Of a stretch of 64,000 nucleotides of DNA, positions 29,267 through 37,224 are shown one piece after another (position 1 is the first letter of the stretch; each line of letters opens with the position of its first letter). The notes under the pieces are model-generated. The model worked only from the letters and a program-made list of their open reading frames with translations. It was not told the DNA's origin and ran no database searches. Where the stretch lies: the NCBI GenBank assembly GCA_046349775.1, contig JAXMBS010000027.1:1-64000 (forward strand), in the 5' to 3' direction. Made by a program: the position numbers and the translations under genes. The DNA is from JAEUIG01 sp046349775 (GTDB lineage Bacteria > Planctomycetota > Planctomycetia > Planctomycetales > Planctomycetaceae).

Positions 29267-30082
29267 TCAGGATCGTTGAACGGCCGGGGAGCGCCGCGAG
29301 GCCGAAGCAACTCCTGCCGGCCCGCTCGACCTGGGATGCGGGAAAAACGGAACCGCCTTCCACCACAACCGGAGCGCCTGCCAGTAGATGCCGGCCAGCA
29401 CCCGCAGGGGCATCACCGGATAACGCGTCAGCGTCCAGGCCAGGCTTTGGCCCGAGATCGGACGACGGCGAAGGGTCAGGGTGGCGTCGAACGGCGACGC
29501 ATATTCGTTGCCCCTCTGCTCGTGGTTCTCGATATGGACCACCAGGGAATCGCCGGGGACGCTGAGCCGGAACCGATAGTCGTAGTTCATCCCCAGAAAC
29601 GGGGAGACATGCAGTTCCTTCGCGGCCTGCGCCGCACGCACGGTCGCAGCGGACCCGCGCACGTCGAGCACGTAGCAGTGCTGTTCGCCCCAAGGGGTGT
29701 TCGTGACTTCCGCGACGGCGAACTCCAGCGACTCCTCGCGATTGAAGCAGTAGTACAGGCTGATCGGATTCATCGTGAATCCGCAGTGACGCAGATTGGT
29801 CAGCAGGCGGATCGGGCCGTCGGGGCGAAATCCTGTCCGTGCCTCGACAAGGTCACGGACGCTGTCCGCCAGCGGTTGCTCCGGCGGACCGACATGATCG
29901 GACCGGCGGAACCACGCCAGATTCGGGCGATCGGCCGACCACAGCCATCGACCGCTGAACAGCCGGGGCAATTCGCCGAGGTCGATGTACATCATCGACA
30001 GCCGATACCGGAATTCATGCGACGGGGGAGCACGCCGACGGTGTCGAACCTCTCCTTCGTACAGGCGACTGGCGGTTGTCAT
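29267..30082 (-). CDS. DUF1365 protein
   Basis: A 271-residue protein of the DUF1365 family. Hallmarks are LYEGEVRHRRRAPPSHEFRY at the N-terminus, TNLRHCGFTMNPISLYYCF in the middle, VTNTPWGEQHCYVL and KELHVSPFLGMNYDYRF. The family is nearly always next to an FAD-dependent amine-oxidase-like protein and a CFA synthase. A role in modifying or carrying acyl chains is inferred from this linkage; the reaction is unknown. The start ATGA overlaps the stop of the FAD oxidoreductase. The last 30 residues are Pro/Ser/Arg rich and poorly conserved. Confidence 0.88.
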   Translation of the reverse strand: MTTASRLYEGEVRHRRRAPPSHEFRYRLSMMYIDLGELPRLFSGRWLWSADRPNLAWFRRSDHVGPPEQPLADSVRDLVEARTGFRPDGPIRLLTNLRHCGFTMNPISLYYCFNREESLEFAVAEVTNTPWGEQHCYVLDVRGSAATVRAAQAAKELHVSPFLGMNYDYRFRLSVPGDSLVVHIENHEQRGNEYASPFDATLTLRRRPISGQSLAWTLTRYPVMPLRVLAGIYWQALRLWWKAVPFFPHPRSSGPAGVASASRRSPAVQRS

Positions 30083-31395
30083 CCGGCGACTCCGCTCACA
30101 GCCCGTAACATGGTGCCACGCTGGGATCGCTTAACAACGCCACTGGCGGCCCAACTTGTCTCGAGCGCCGCGACGACGGCCTCGGCACTGACCACGCCAT
30201 CCTCGTGGAATCCATTCCGCCAGTATGCTCCGCAGAATGACGTCCGCCGCTGGTTCAGCAGTTCGGCATGCCGCGCCTGTGCCGCGGCCCGCTGTGTCGT
30301 AAACACGGGATGGTGGTACTCGAAACAACCGAGAACGCGATGTGCGGCGATGCGCGGCTCATCACCGAGCGTCACGCAGAATGTGTGTCGCGAGCGGAGG
30401 CCCTGCAGCAGATTCATGTTGTAGGTCACCGACGCCGGAGCAGCAGCGTCTCCCGTGCAGCGGTAGTTCCAGGCGGCCCAGGCCCGCCGCGATTGTGGCA
30501 GCACTTGTTCGTCGGTGTGCAGCACGGCGATGTTTCGGCTGTAAGGAAAGGCTCCCAGGATCTCGCGCTCGGCCGTCGTCGCATCGCCGCCGAGGATCCG
30601 CAGCGCCTGATCGCTATGACAGGCGAAAACGATGTGATCGAACCGCTCGACCACGCCTCCGCTCGTGCGTACTTCAACGTGCTCGAGAGCGCGTCGGACA
30701 CCGATGACCGGCGTCCGCAGGCGGATCTGCGACCGAAAGCCGCGACTCATTCTCTCCACGTAATTCCGCGAGCCTCCGGCAATCACGCGCCACACGGGCC
30801 GGTTCAAGAAATCGAGCAGGCCATGGTTCGCGTAGAACTCGGCCACGAAGGCGATCGGAAAATCAGCGAACGTCCCGGTCGGGCACGACCAGATCGCAGA
30901 TCCCATCGGCAGCAGGTACTGTTCGCGGAACTGGGTGCTGAAACGGTGTCGCGCCAGAAACTCGCCAACAGTTATTTCCCCGGCGCCCTCCTGCAGCAGC
31001 CGCCGCGCAGCGCGGCTGAATCGCATGATGTCGGACAGCAGCCGATAGAACGACGGCTTGAGGAGATTGCGCCGCTGTGCGAACAGCGTATTCGGAGAGC
31101 GCCCATTGTACTCGAGGCCCGTCCGTTCATCTCGGACGCTGAAGCTCATCGTGGTCGGCTGTGAGGCGACGCCCAACTCGAACAACAGAGAGATAAACCG
31201 CGGATAGGTCCGGTCGTTGTACACGATAAAACCCGTGTCAATCGCATGCCGCTCGCCATCCAGTTCGACGTCCACGGTGTGGGTGTGGCCGCCGACATAG
31301 TCATTGGCTTCAAAAACCGTGATGTCGTGCTGCGGATGCAGTCGGTACCCGGCGACCAGTCCCGAGATGCCCGATCCGACGATCGCAATTCTCAT
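30079..31395 (-). CDS. FAD-dependent amine-oxidase-like oxidoreductase
   Basis: A 438-residue flavoprotein. The N-terminal Rossmann dinucleotide motif is IAIVGSGISGLVAGYRL, with the acidic end FEANDYVGGHTHTVDV typical of amine-oxidase/desaturase-like enzymes. IDTGFIVYNDRTYPRF and the late RNIAVLHTDEQVLPQSRRAW identify the subgroup linked to DUF1365 and CFA synthase. Related proteins in light-responsive clusters are proposed to oxidise or desaturate modified acyl chains. It is coupled by 4-base ATGA overlaps both to the DCC gene upstream and to DUF1365 downstream. Confidence 0.9.
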   Translation of the reverse strand: MRIAIVGSGISGLVAGYRLHPQHDITVFEANDYVGGHTHTVDVELDGERHAIDTGFIVYNDRTYPRFISLLFELGVASQPTTMSFSVRDERTGLEYNGRSPNTLFAQRRNLLKPSFYRLLSDIMRFSRAARRLLQEGAGEITVGEFLARHRFSTQFREQYLLPMGSAIWSCPTGTFADFPIAFVAEFYANHGLLDFLNRPVWRVIAGGSRNYVERMSRGFRSQIRLRTPVIGVRRALEHVEVRTSGGVVERFDHIVFACHSDQALRILGGDATTAEREILGAFPYSRNIAVLHTDEQVLPQSRRAWAAWNYRCTGDAAAPASVTYNMNLLQGLRSRHTFCVTLGDEPRIAAHRVLGCFEYHHPVFTTQRAAAQARHAELLNQRRTSFCGAYWRNGFHEDGVVSAEAVVAALETSWAASGVVKRSQRGTMLRAVSGVAG

Positions 31396-31802
31396 GACGG
31401 CGACTCCACACGGCAGCCGGCGTCGCAGCGCCCGGTCCAGCGGAGGCGACGGCGGGCAAATGCCGCGTAGGCCGCGTCCAGGATCTGTTCAATTCCGATA
31501 CAACGGGTGAGGCGGACGAACGGACCAAAGCCGACAGCGGTATACAAACGCCGGAAGACTTCGACGCCTTTCACCCAGCGACCGTCAGGCAATCGGCCGT
31601 GAATCTCGGCCATCAGATCAGCCCACGGGACACCGTCGATTGCAGCGTCGCGCTTGAGGAGGGCGATATCGGTGAAACGAATCCGCTGTCGGCGGTCAAA
31701 TCGCTTCAGGAAAGCGATTTCGCGTCGGCAGACCGGACATGCGCCGTCAAAAAAGACTTCGATGTCGAAATCAGCGCTCACGGCCAATCTTCCGCTCCCC
31801 AT
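31392..31802 (-). CDS. DCC-family (DUF393) thiol-disulfide oxidoreductase-like protein
   Basis: A 136-residue thioredoxin-like protein with the family motif FFDGACPVCRREIAFLKR, giving a CPVC redox pair, then RQRIRFTDIA and GVEVFRRLYTAVG. It is probably a small electron or thiol carrier. It is the first gene of the six-gene operon and overlaps the FAD oxidoreductase start by 4 bases, so it may supply reducing power to that enzyme. ATG 31802 is chosen; GTG 31781 is an alternative. Longer extensions run into the divergent promoter region. Confidence 0.85.
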   Translation of the reverse strand: MGSGRLAVSADFDIEVFFDGACPVCRREIAFLKRFDRRQRIRFTDIALLKRDAAIDGVPWADLMAEIHGRLPDGRWVKGVEVFRRLYTAVGFGPFVRLTRCIGIEQILDAAYAAFARRRLRWTGRCDAGCRVESPS

Positions 31803-31957
31803 AAATCGTCCAAAACGTTCATAGGGTACACGTGGTAGCCGATGTCCGCAAGGGGCTATTGTCACAAATTTGTCAGAGTTTTTCCGAGACGATTCACGTG
31901 TGCCCAGAACGCAGATTGGATAGAATCGTGCAATTCGACCACTCGTCATCGTAGAAG
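31803..31957. promoter_or_regulatory. Divergent promoter region of the lipid operon and B12-binding regulator
   Basis: This 155-base space must hold promoters for both directions. It contains a TTGTCA direct repeat (31859-31864 and 31870-31875) whose centre is the perfect palindrome ACAAATTTGT (31864-31873), a likely operator. For the minus-strand operon, TTGCGG and TACCCT are spaced by 17 bases (31851-31846 and 31828-31823), a weak sigma-70-like match just downstream of that operator. A TAGAAT at 31921-31926 faces the regulator but lacks a good -35. Confidence 0.45.
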
Positions 31958-32857
31958 ATGGACTCCACGCACGACCTTCTGTCGCCCAAGCAAGTGGCTC
32001 GCGCCATCGGCGTCAGCGAGTCGTCCCTCAAACGCTGGTGTGACTCCGGTCGCATTCCAACCACCCGTACGGCCGGCGGACATCGGCGCATGCGACTTGC
32101 CGACGTCGTCCATTTCGTGCGGAGCGAACAACAGCCCCTCGCCGCTCCGGAGGTGCTCGGACTTCCTGCCGTCACGGATGGCGCCCAGATCGGCCTGCGC
32201 CGCGGAGGCGAACGGCTGACGGAAGCCCTCCTCGCCGGACATGAGGAGTCAGCCCGGCGCTTGCTGTTCGACCTGTACATGGCCGGTCACTCGTTGAGCA
32301 GCCTCTGTGACCGGGTGATCGCAGTTTCCCTCCATGAGATTGGACACCGCTGGGAATGTCACACTGCGGACGTCTACCAGGAGCGGCACAGTTGCGAGAT
32401 CGTCCAGCAGGTCCTGGCGGAGTTTCGCCGACTCGTCCCCGTGCCTGATGCCAACTGGACGGCCCTGGGCGCGACCCTGGCCGGCGATCACTACACCGTC
32501 CCCTGCACGATGGCGGAACTGGTACTGCGGGATTGCGGATGGTCGGGCACAAATCTGGGCAGTTCGATTCCGGCCGACTCGCTGGCGAACGCTGTGGAGA
32601 CGCAGACGCCTCGTCTGTTCTGGCTCAGCGTCTCGTACTTCGCCGACGAGGCGGAGTTCGTTGCTCAGTTCGCGATTGTGGCCGAGGCCTGCCGGCGCGC
32701 AGGTTCACTCGTAATCATCGGCGGGCAGAAAATGACAGAACCGCTCCGTCGCCAGCTCGATTTCACGACCTATTGCGACACCATGCAGCAACTGGGGAGC
32801 CTGGCGCGTTCCTTCCGTAAAAAATGGCCGAAGAAGCCACCCGCAAAAGTTCGCTGA
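31958..32857 (+). CDS. CarH/LitR-like B12-binding transcriptional regulator
   Basis: A 299-residue regulator. Residues 7-55 are a MerR/Xis-type helix-turn-helix with wing (LSPKQVARAIGVSESSLKRW, then RTAGGHRRMRLADV). Residues about 85-160 form the four-helix B12-cap, and 165-290 the Rossmann-type cobalamin-binding domain. His178 in GDHYTVP stands where the lower axial His of CarH proteins lies. In the cap, W132-x9-E142 is kept, but the next residue is R143 with H144 one step later, unlike the usual Trp-x9-Glu-His. It probably represses the divergent operon in the dark and releases on light-driven cobalamin loss. Loss of photosensing (pure B12 or redox sensor) is the alternative. Confidence 0.87.
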   Translation: MDSTHDLLSPKQVARAIGVSESSLKRWCDSGRIPTTRTAGGHRRMRLADVVHFVRSEQQPLAAPEVLGLPAVTDGAQIGLRRGGERLTEALLAGHEESARRLLFDLYMAGHSLSSLCDRVIAVSLHEIGHRWECHTADVYQERHSCEIVQQVLAEFRRLVPVPDANWTALGATLAGDHYTVPCTMAELVLRDCGWSGTNLGSSIPADSLANAVETQTPRLFWLSVSYFADEAEFVAQFAIVAEACRRAGSLVIIGGQKMTEPLRRQLDFTTYCDTMQQLGSLARSFRKKWPKKPPAKVR

Positions 32858-33202
32858 TCGATCTTGAAGTTGAACGCGCGCGCCCCATGCATCGCGGAAC
32901 CCGGATGCTGAAGCGTTGTTGGTGTGTACGGGTTCTTGCTGCGCCAGGCTTTCCGGTCAGGACATGTCTGTTTATGGGGCGTATTGCGGTTCGGACTATG
33001 GCGGAGTCGTGTTTCGTGCCGTGGTGACCGACAAAAAAGTGGAACGCTGCATATCCCTCAGGACGGCATTCGCTCAGCGGCGCGCATTCCTTATCATCAG
33101 TCGCCGCACCGTTGAGTCCTCACTCGCCCTGTGGCGAGAGACCGCGAGAGGGACGACGGCCTATCGATTCGAGCCGGCGACGGTGCCGCGCCCACCATCC
33201 GC
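32858..33202. other. Intergenic region, nothing recognised
   Basis: A 345-base stretch between the regulator and the P450. It has no credible ORF or repeat, and the TTGTCA operator-like repeat is not found here. Confidence 0.45.
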
Positions 33203-34528
33203 ATGCCTCGATTTCCTCCCGGACCGCGCGGCCAGCCGCTGATCGGCTCGTTCACCGAGTTGCAGCGTGACATTCTGGGCTTTATCGACCGGTCGGTCCG
33301 GGAATACGGCGACGTCGTCGGCTTTCGCATCTTCGGCAAGCCGTTCTGCATTCTGGGGCACCCGGAGCTGATCGAGCAGGTGCTGGTGCGCGACAGCGAC
33401 AAGTTCATCAAGTCGCTCGACTATCGCAAGCTGGCGGGGGTGGTTGGCCAGGGGCTGCTGACCAGTGAAGGGGAGACATGGCGGCGGCAGCGGAAACTGG
33501 CGCAACCGATCTTCCACAATGATCGCGTCAAGGACTATCTGCCGATCTTCGTGCGGCGGGCACAGCAGATGGCAGAGAACTGGCGGGCGCGAGGCGAGAT
33601 CGACGTCCACGGGGAGATGATGCGGCTGACGCTCGAGATCGTCTGCGAAGCGCTGTTCCGAGCGCAGATTGAAGCGGACGTGCCGGCGATCGACCGGGCG
33701 CTGGACGCAATCACACGGGCGTTCATGGGATTTCCGTTTCCGCTGTGGATCCCGTTGCCGCGACACCTGCGGGCGCGGCGGCAATTGAAACGGCTGGACG
33801 CGATCATTTATCGGATGATCGGCGAACGAAAAGCGGAGCTGGCGCGCGGGGACGCGCCGGGCAACGATCTGTTGTCCCTGCTGCTGACGGCGCGCGACGA
33901 CAGCGGACGACCGATGTCCGACCGCCAGTTGCGGGACGAATTGATCACCGTGTTTCTGGCCGGGCACGAGACGACGGCGATCGTGCTGACGTTTGCGATC
34001 GACCTGATCGCGCGGCATCCCGATGTCGAATCGCGATTGCGCGCCGAATGGGAGCAGTTGCCGGCCACGGGAGAGCTCACGGCGGTGGACCTGGCGCCGC
34101 TGGACTACACGCGGGCTGTCTTGCAGGAGACGATGCGGCTGTACCCGCCGGCGTGGTTCATCGGCCGCGAGACGATCAATGACTACGAGATCGGCGGATA
34201 CCAGGTGTCGCGCGGGACGACCTTTTTTCTGTGCCCGTTCCAGTTGCATCGGGACGAGCGGTTCTTTCCCGATCCGCTGCGATTCGATCCGGGGCGGTGG
34301 CAGGTCGGCGCTGCGCACAAGCCGCCGCGGTATGCGTACTTTCCGTTCGGGGCCGGGCTGCGGTCCTGCATCGGAGCAGGCTTTGCGATGCTGGAGATGG
34401 CGGCGGCATTGCCGATGCTGCTGCGGGGGAACAAATTCACGTTGACGGACATGTCGCCGATCGAATTATTGCCAGCAGTGACGCTGCGGCCGGGGCGCGC
34501 CATTCGGGCACGAGTGGAGCCGCTCTGA
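33203..34528 (+). CDS. Cytochrome P450
   Basis: A 441-residue soluble bacterial P450. The proline-rich start is FPPGPRGQPLIG, C-helix ETWRRQRKLAQPIF, I-helix AGHETT (253-258), ExxR as ETMRLYPP (Glu309/Arg312), and the heme-binding loop FGAGLRSCIGAGFA with axial Cys389. All key residues are present. It resembles CYP families acting on fatty acids or terpenoids, so an oxygenation of the modified acyl chain is possible but unproven. It follows the B12-binding regulator on the same strand, 345 bases away. ATG 33203 is preferred over GTG 33131, because the Pro-rich hinge begins there. No ferredoxin gene is adjacent. Confidence 0.93.
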   Translation: MPRFPPGPRGQPLIGSFTELQRDILGFIDRSVREYGDVVGFRIFGKPFCILGHPELIEQVLVRDSDKFIKSLDYRKLAGVVGQGLLTSEGETWRRQRKLAQPIFHNDRVKDYLPIFVRRAQQMAENWRARGEIDVHGEMMRLTLEIVCEALFRAQIEADVPAIDRALDAITRAFMGFPFPLWIPLPRHLRARRQLKRLDAIIYRMIGERKAELARGDAPGNDLLSLLLTARDDSGRPMSDRQLRDELITVFLAGHETTAIVLTFAIDLIARHPDVESRLRAEWEQLPATGELTAVDLAPLDYTRAVLQETMRLYPPAWFIGRETINDYEIGGYQVSRGTTFFLCPFQLHRDERFFPDPLRFDPGRWQVGAAHKPPRYAYFPFGAGLRSCIGAGFAMLEMAAALPMLLRGNKFTLTDMSPIELLPAVTLRPGRAIRARVEPL

Positions 34529-34536
34529 GTTGATCA

Positions 34537-34650
34537 GTGGCAAAGTGGCAGAGTTGCAAAGTGGCAAAGTAAGGGGGAAGAGAGGCGTGTGTCCCTGAAT
34601 TCGTGATTTTAGCTTTGTCACTCTGCCACTTTGTCACTTTGCCACTCTGC
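34537..34650. repeat. Inverted repeat built of iterated 9-bp words
   Basis: The left arm (34537-34570) is made of units such as GTGGCAAA, GTGGCAGA and GTTGCAAA joined in tandem. The right arm (34612-34650) has the complement (TTTGTCAC, TCTGCCAC, TTTGCCAC). Reverse-complement alignment of the arms is long but imperfect, and several registers are possible. It sits directly after the P450 stop, in the 338-base gap before the ABC ATPase (34529-34866), which otherwise holds nothing I recognise. It may form a strong stem that ends transcription. Confidence 0.65.
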
Positions 34651-34866
34651 AGCCACCGCGGTCGTCAAATGCTGATTCTGCGGCTGGCGCCGGTTGCGCC
34701 GTGTGCGCCAGTGGCGAAGTCGGGCCAGTTGTGTGGTCACGGAACCACAGTTTTTGGGAGCCGCTGCGGAGCAATTCAGGCGATTCGCCGCGCCGGGGTG
34801 CAAGAGTTACCATGCGGGGGTGGCGGAAGCCGCCGCCCCTGGGGCGGGCTGGGTACGGACTGACAC

Positions 34867-35643
34867 ATGATCCGCGTCGAGCAACTGGTCAAGGAATTCC
34901 CGGACCTCAAGCGGGGACCGGTTGTCGCGCTGGACCACGTCACGTTCGACGTGCAGCCGGGGGAGGTGTTCGGGCTGCTGGGACCGAACGGCGCCGGCAA
35001 GACAACCTGCCTGCGGGTTCTGAGCACGGTGCTGCGGCCGACGTCCGGACGGGCGATCGTTGCGGGCTATGACGTGGCGACGCAGCCGGAACAGGTGCGC
35101 GCGAACATCGGCTTCATGTCGTCCAACACCGGGATCTACGACCGGATGACGGCGTGGGAACTGGTCGAGTACTACGGCCGCCTTTACGGCATGGACGAGG
35201 AATACCTGCAGGGTCGGCTGGAGAAGATCTTTACGACGCTGCAAATGAACGAAATCCGGGACGTCCTGGGGTCGAAGATGTCCACCGGCATGCGGCAGAA
35301 AGTCTCCATCGCCCGGACGATCGTGCATGACCCGCCGGTGCTGATTTTCGACGAGCCGACGTCCGGACTGGACGTGCTGGTGGCCCGTGCGGTGCTCAAG
35401 ACGATTGAAAAGCTCAAGGACGAAGGCAAGTGCATCATTTTCTCAACGCATATCATGCGCGAAGTGGAGAAGCTGTGCGACCGCCTGGGAGTGATCCACA
35501 AGGGACGGATTCTGGCGTTGGGCACGCTCCGCGACCTGGCGGAGATTCACCAGCAGCCGGACGTCGAAGAACTGTTCTTTGACCTGATCCAGAAGCACGA
35601 CGAAGGTGTGCATCGGGAGCTGGCCGGGTTGGAAGCGCGTTAA
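34867..35643 (+). CDS. NatA-type ABC transporter ATP-binding protein
   Basis: A 258-residue ABC ATPase. Walker A is LLGPNGAGKTTCLR, the signature region is GSKMSTGMRQKVSIARTIVH, Walker B plus D-loop is LIFDEPTSGLD, and the H-loop is in IIFSTHIMREVEKLCDRL. The closest type is NatA/CcmA-like, as in Na+ or drug export. The membrane partner is the next gene, 42 bases downstream, whose N-terminus is NatB-like. All catalytic motifs are intact. Confidence 0.9.
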   Translation: MIRVEQLVKEFPDLKRGPVVALDHVTFDVQPGEVFGLLGPNGAGKTTCLRVLSTVLRPTSGRAIVAGYDVATQPEQVRANIGFMSSNTGIYDRMTAWELVEYYGRLYGMDEEYLQGRLEKIFTTLQMNEIRDVLGSKMSTGMRQKVSIARTIVHDPPVLIFDEPTSGLDVLVARAVLKTIEKLKDEGKCIIFSTHIMREVEKLCDRLGVIHKGRILALGTLRDLAEIHQQPDVEELFFDLIQKHDEGVHRELAGLEAR

Positions 35644-35685
35644 GACGAGTCGGACCGAGGACCGAGACAACCGACGATCTCTGCC

Positions 35686-37224
35686 GTGAACTGGCGCAAT
35701 ATCAGGCTGATTTTTCTGCGAGAAGTTCGGGACCAGCTCCGCGACCGGCGGACGCTGTTCATGGTCGCCGTGTTGCCGCTCTTGCTGTACCCGGTGCTCG
35801 GCATCGCGCTGGTGAACATGACGGTGACGTTCTCCGAACAGACGCGAAACGTCGTCCTGCTCGGCGTCGACGACTTGCCGGACACACCGCTCATCGACGG
35901 AGACCGGTTCCTCAAGGAATACTTCGACCACCCGGATGACGCCGCCAAGCTGACCGTCGTGACGGACCGGACGCCCGCCACGGAACTCGAACCGGCCATT
36001 GCGGGATTCCTCGATCAGGCGCGGGAGATGCGCCCGCATATCGAACGGCTTGCGGAGCTGACGTCGCAGCTGCATGAATTCGAGCGGGTGTCGCGGGCCG
36101 AAAAACAAACGTCCGAACAGATCCAGGCGGCACAGGCGCTGGAACGGCAGCAGTCGGAACTGAAGACGCAGATCGGGGACTGGTTTAACCGCAGCCCGGT
36201 GCAGGTGCTGATCGTCGTACCCACCGGCTACCGCGAGCGGATTGCCGCACTCAATGCGCAACTGGCCAATCGGGATGCGCAAGGCGACGCGGCGCCTGCG
36301 GAGCGGCCGATCATTCTGCAGAACGGCGCGGTGGACAAGTCGGCGATCGCGTTCCGGCGCGTGCGCGAAGCCCTGCGGAACTGGGAAGACAAGCTGCTGG
36401 AGCAGCGATTGCAGCAGGCGCATTTGCCGGCGTCGCTGCACGAACCGTTCCACCCGACGGACGTCGATCTGGCCGAAGAGGACCAGATTGCGGCGAGCGT
36501 CTGGAGCAAGCTGTTCCCGGCGCTGCTGGTGATCATGGCGATCACCGGCGCGTTCTACCCGGCGATCGACGTGGGAGCCGGCGAAAAAGAACGCGGGACC
36601 ATGGAGACGCTGCTGATCTGCCCGGCAACGCGGACGGAAATCGTCACCGGCAAGTTCCTGACGGTGCTGCTGTTCAGCCTGGCGACGGCGTTTCTGAACC
36701 TCCTCAGCATGGGGTTCACCGGGAAATACACACTGGAGATGGCCGGCGGCGCGGCGAAGGCCCTTGGCAACGTGTCGCTGCCGCCTCCGTCGGCGCTGGT
36801 GTGGCTGATTGTGCTGGCGGTCCCGCTGGCCGCGCTGTTCAGTGCGCTCAGCCTCGCATTCGCCATGTTCGCCCGCAGCAGCAAGGAAGGGCAGTATTAC
36901 CTCACGCCGCTGCTCATGGTCACGATTGGCCTGACGCTGTTCTGTCTGAACCCGGCGGTTGAGATTACCCCCTATTACAGCATCCTGCCGGTGATGGGAC
37001 CGGCGCTCCTGCTGAAGGCGCTGCTGCTCGGCGCGACCGCGTCTGTGCCGCTGTCGATTTATTTCGCGCCGGTGCTGCTCTCAAGCTTTGCGTACAGCGC
37101 GCTGGCGCTGTGGTGGTCGATCGAGCTGTTCCGGCGCGAGGCCGTCCTGTTCCGCGAGGCGGATCGGTTGGAACTGGGGCTGTGGCTGCGGCACATTTTC
37201 CGCGACAAGAGCCGCGCTCCCTAG
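35686..37224 (+). CDS. NatB-like ABC-2 permease, probably the N-terminal part of a CPBP fusion
   Basis: The open frame gives 512 residues. It starts with MNWRNIRLIFLREVRDQLRD and a first membrane helix, then a large extracytoplasmic domain (about 50-270) with a charged coiled-coil section. Five or six helices follow, including YPAIDVGAGEKERGTMETLL (typical of NatB) and the PATRTEIVTGKFL loop. The frame stops at a TAG at 37222. One frame over, the text runs on as LPSFPEAGICFLMILLLQF into a CPBP protease. In planctomycetes these two parts are often a single protein, so the stop is probably a frameshift rather than the natural end. GTG is the start. Confidence 0.85.
   Translation: MNWRNIRLIFLREVRDQLRDRRTLFMVAVLPLLLYPVLGIALVNMTVTFSEQTRNVVLLGVDDLPDTPLIDGDRFLKEYFDHPDDAAKLTVVTDRTPATELEPAIAGFLDQAREMRPHIERLAELTSQLHEFERVSRAEKQTSEQIQAAQALERQQSELKTQIGDWFNRSPVQVLIVVPTGYRERIAALNAQLANRDAQGDAAPAERPIILQNGAVDKSAIAFRRVREALRNWEDKLLEQRLQQAHLPASLHEPFHPTDVDLAEEDQIAASVWSKLFPALLVIMAITGAFYPAIDVGAGEKERGTMETLLICPATRTEIVTGKFLTVLLFSLATAFLNLLSMGFTGKYTLEMAGGAAKALGNVSLPPPSALVWLIVLAVPLAALFSALSLAFAMFARSSKEGQYYLTPLLMVTIGLTLFCLNPAVEITPYYSILPVMGPALLLKALLLGATASVPLSIYFAPVLLSSFAYSALALWWSIELFRREAVLFREADRLELGLWLRHIFRDKSRAP

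Noticed and set aside
30268..31164. 298-codon plus-strand frame opposite the FAD oxidoreductase
   Set aside because: Shadow of a gene with intact Rossmann motif and operon overlaps.
34537..34650. Possible short CRISPR-like array
   Set aside because: Units are 9 bp with no unique spacers, the two halves are inverted, and no cas gene is in the window.
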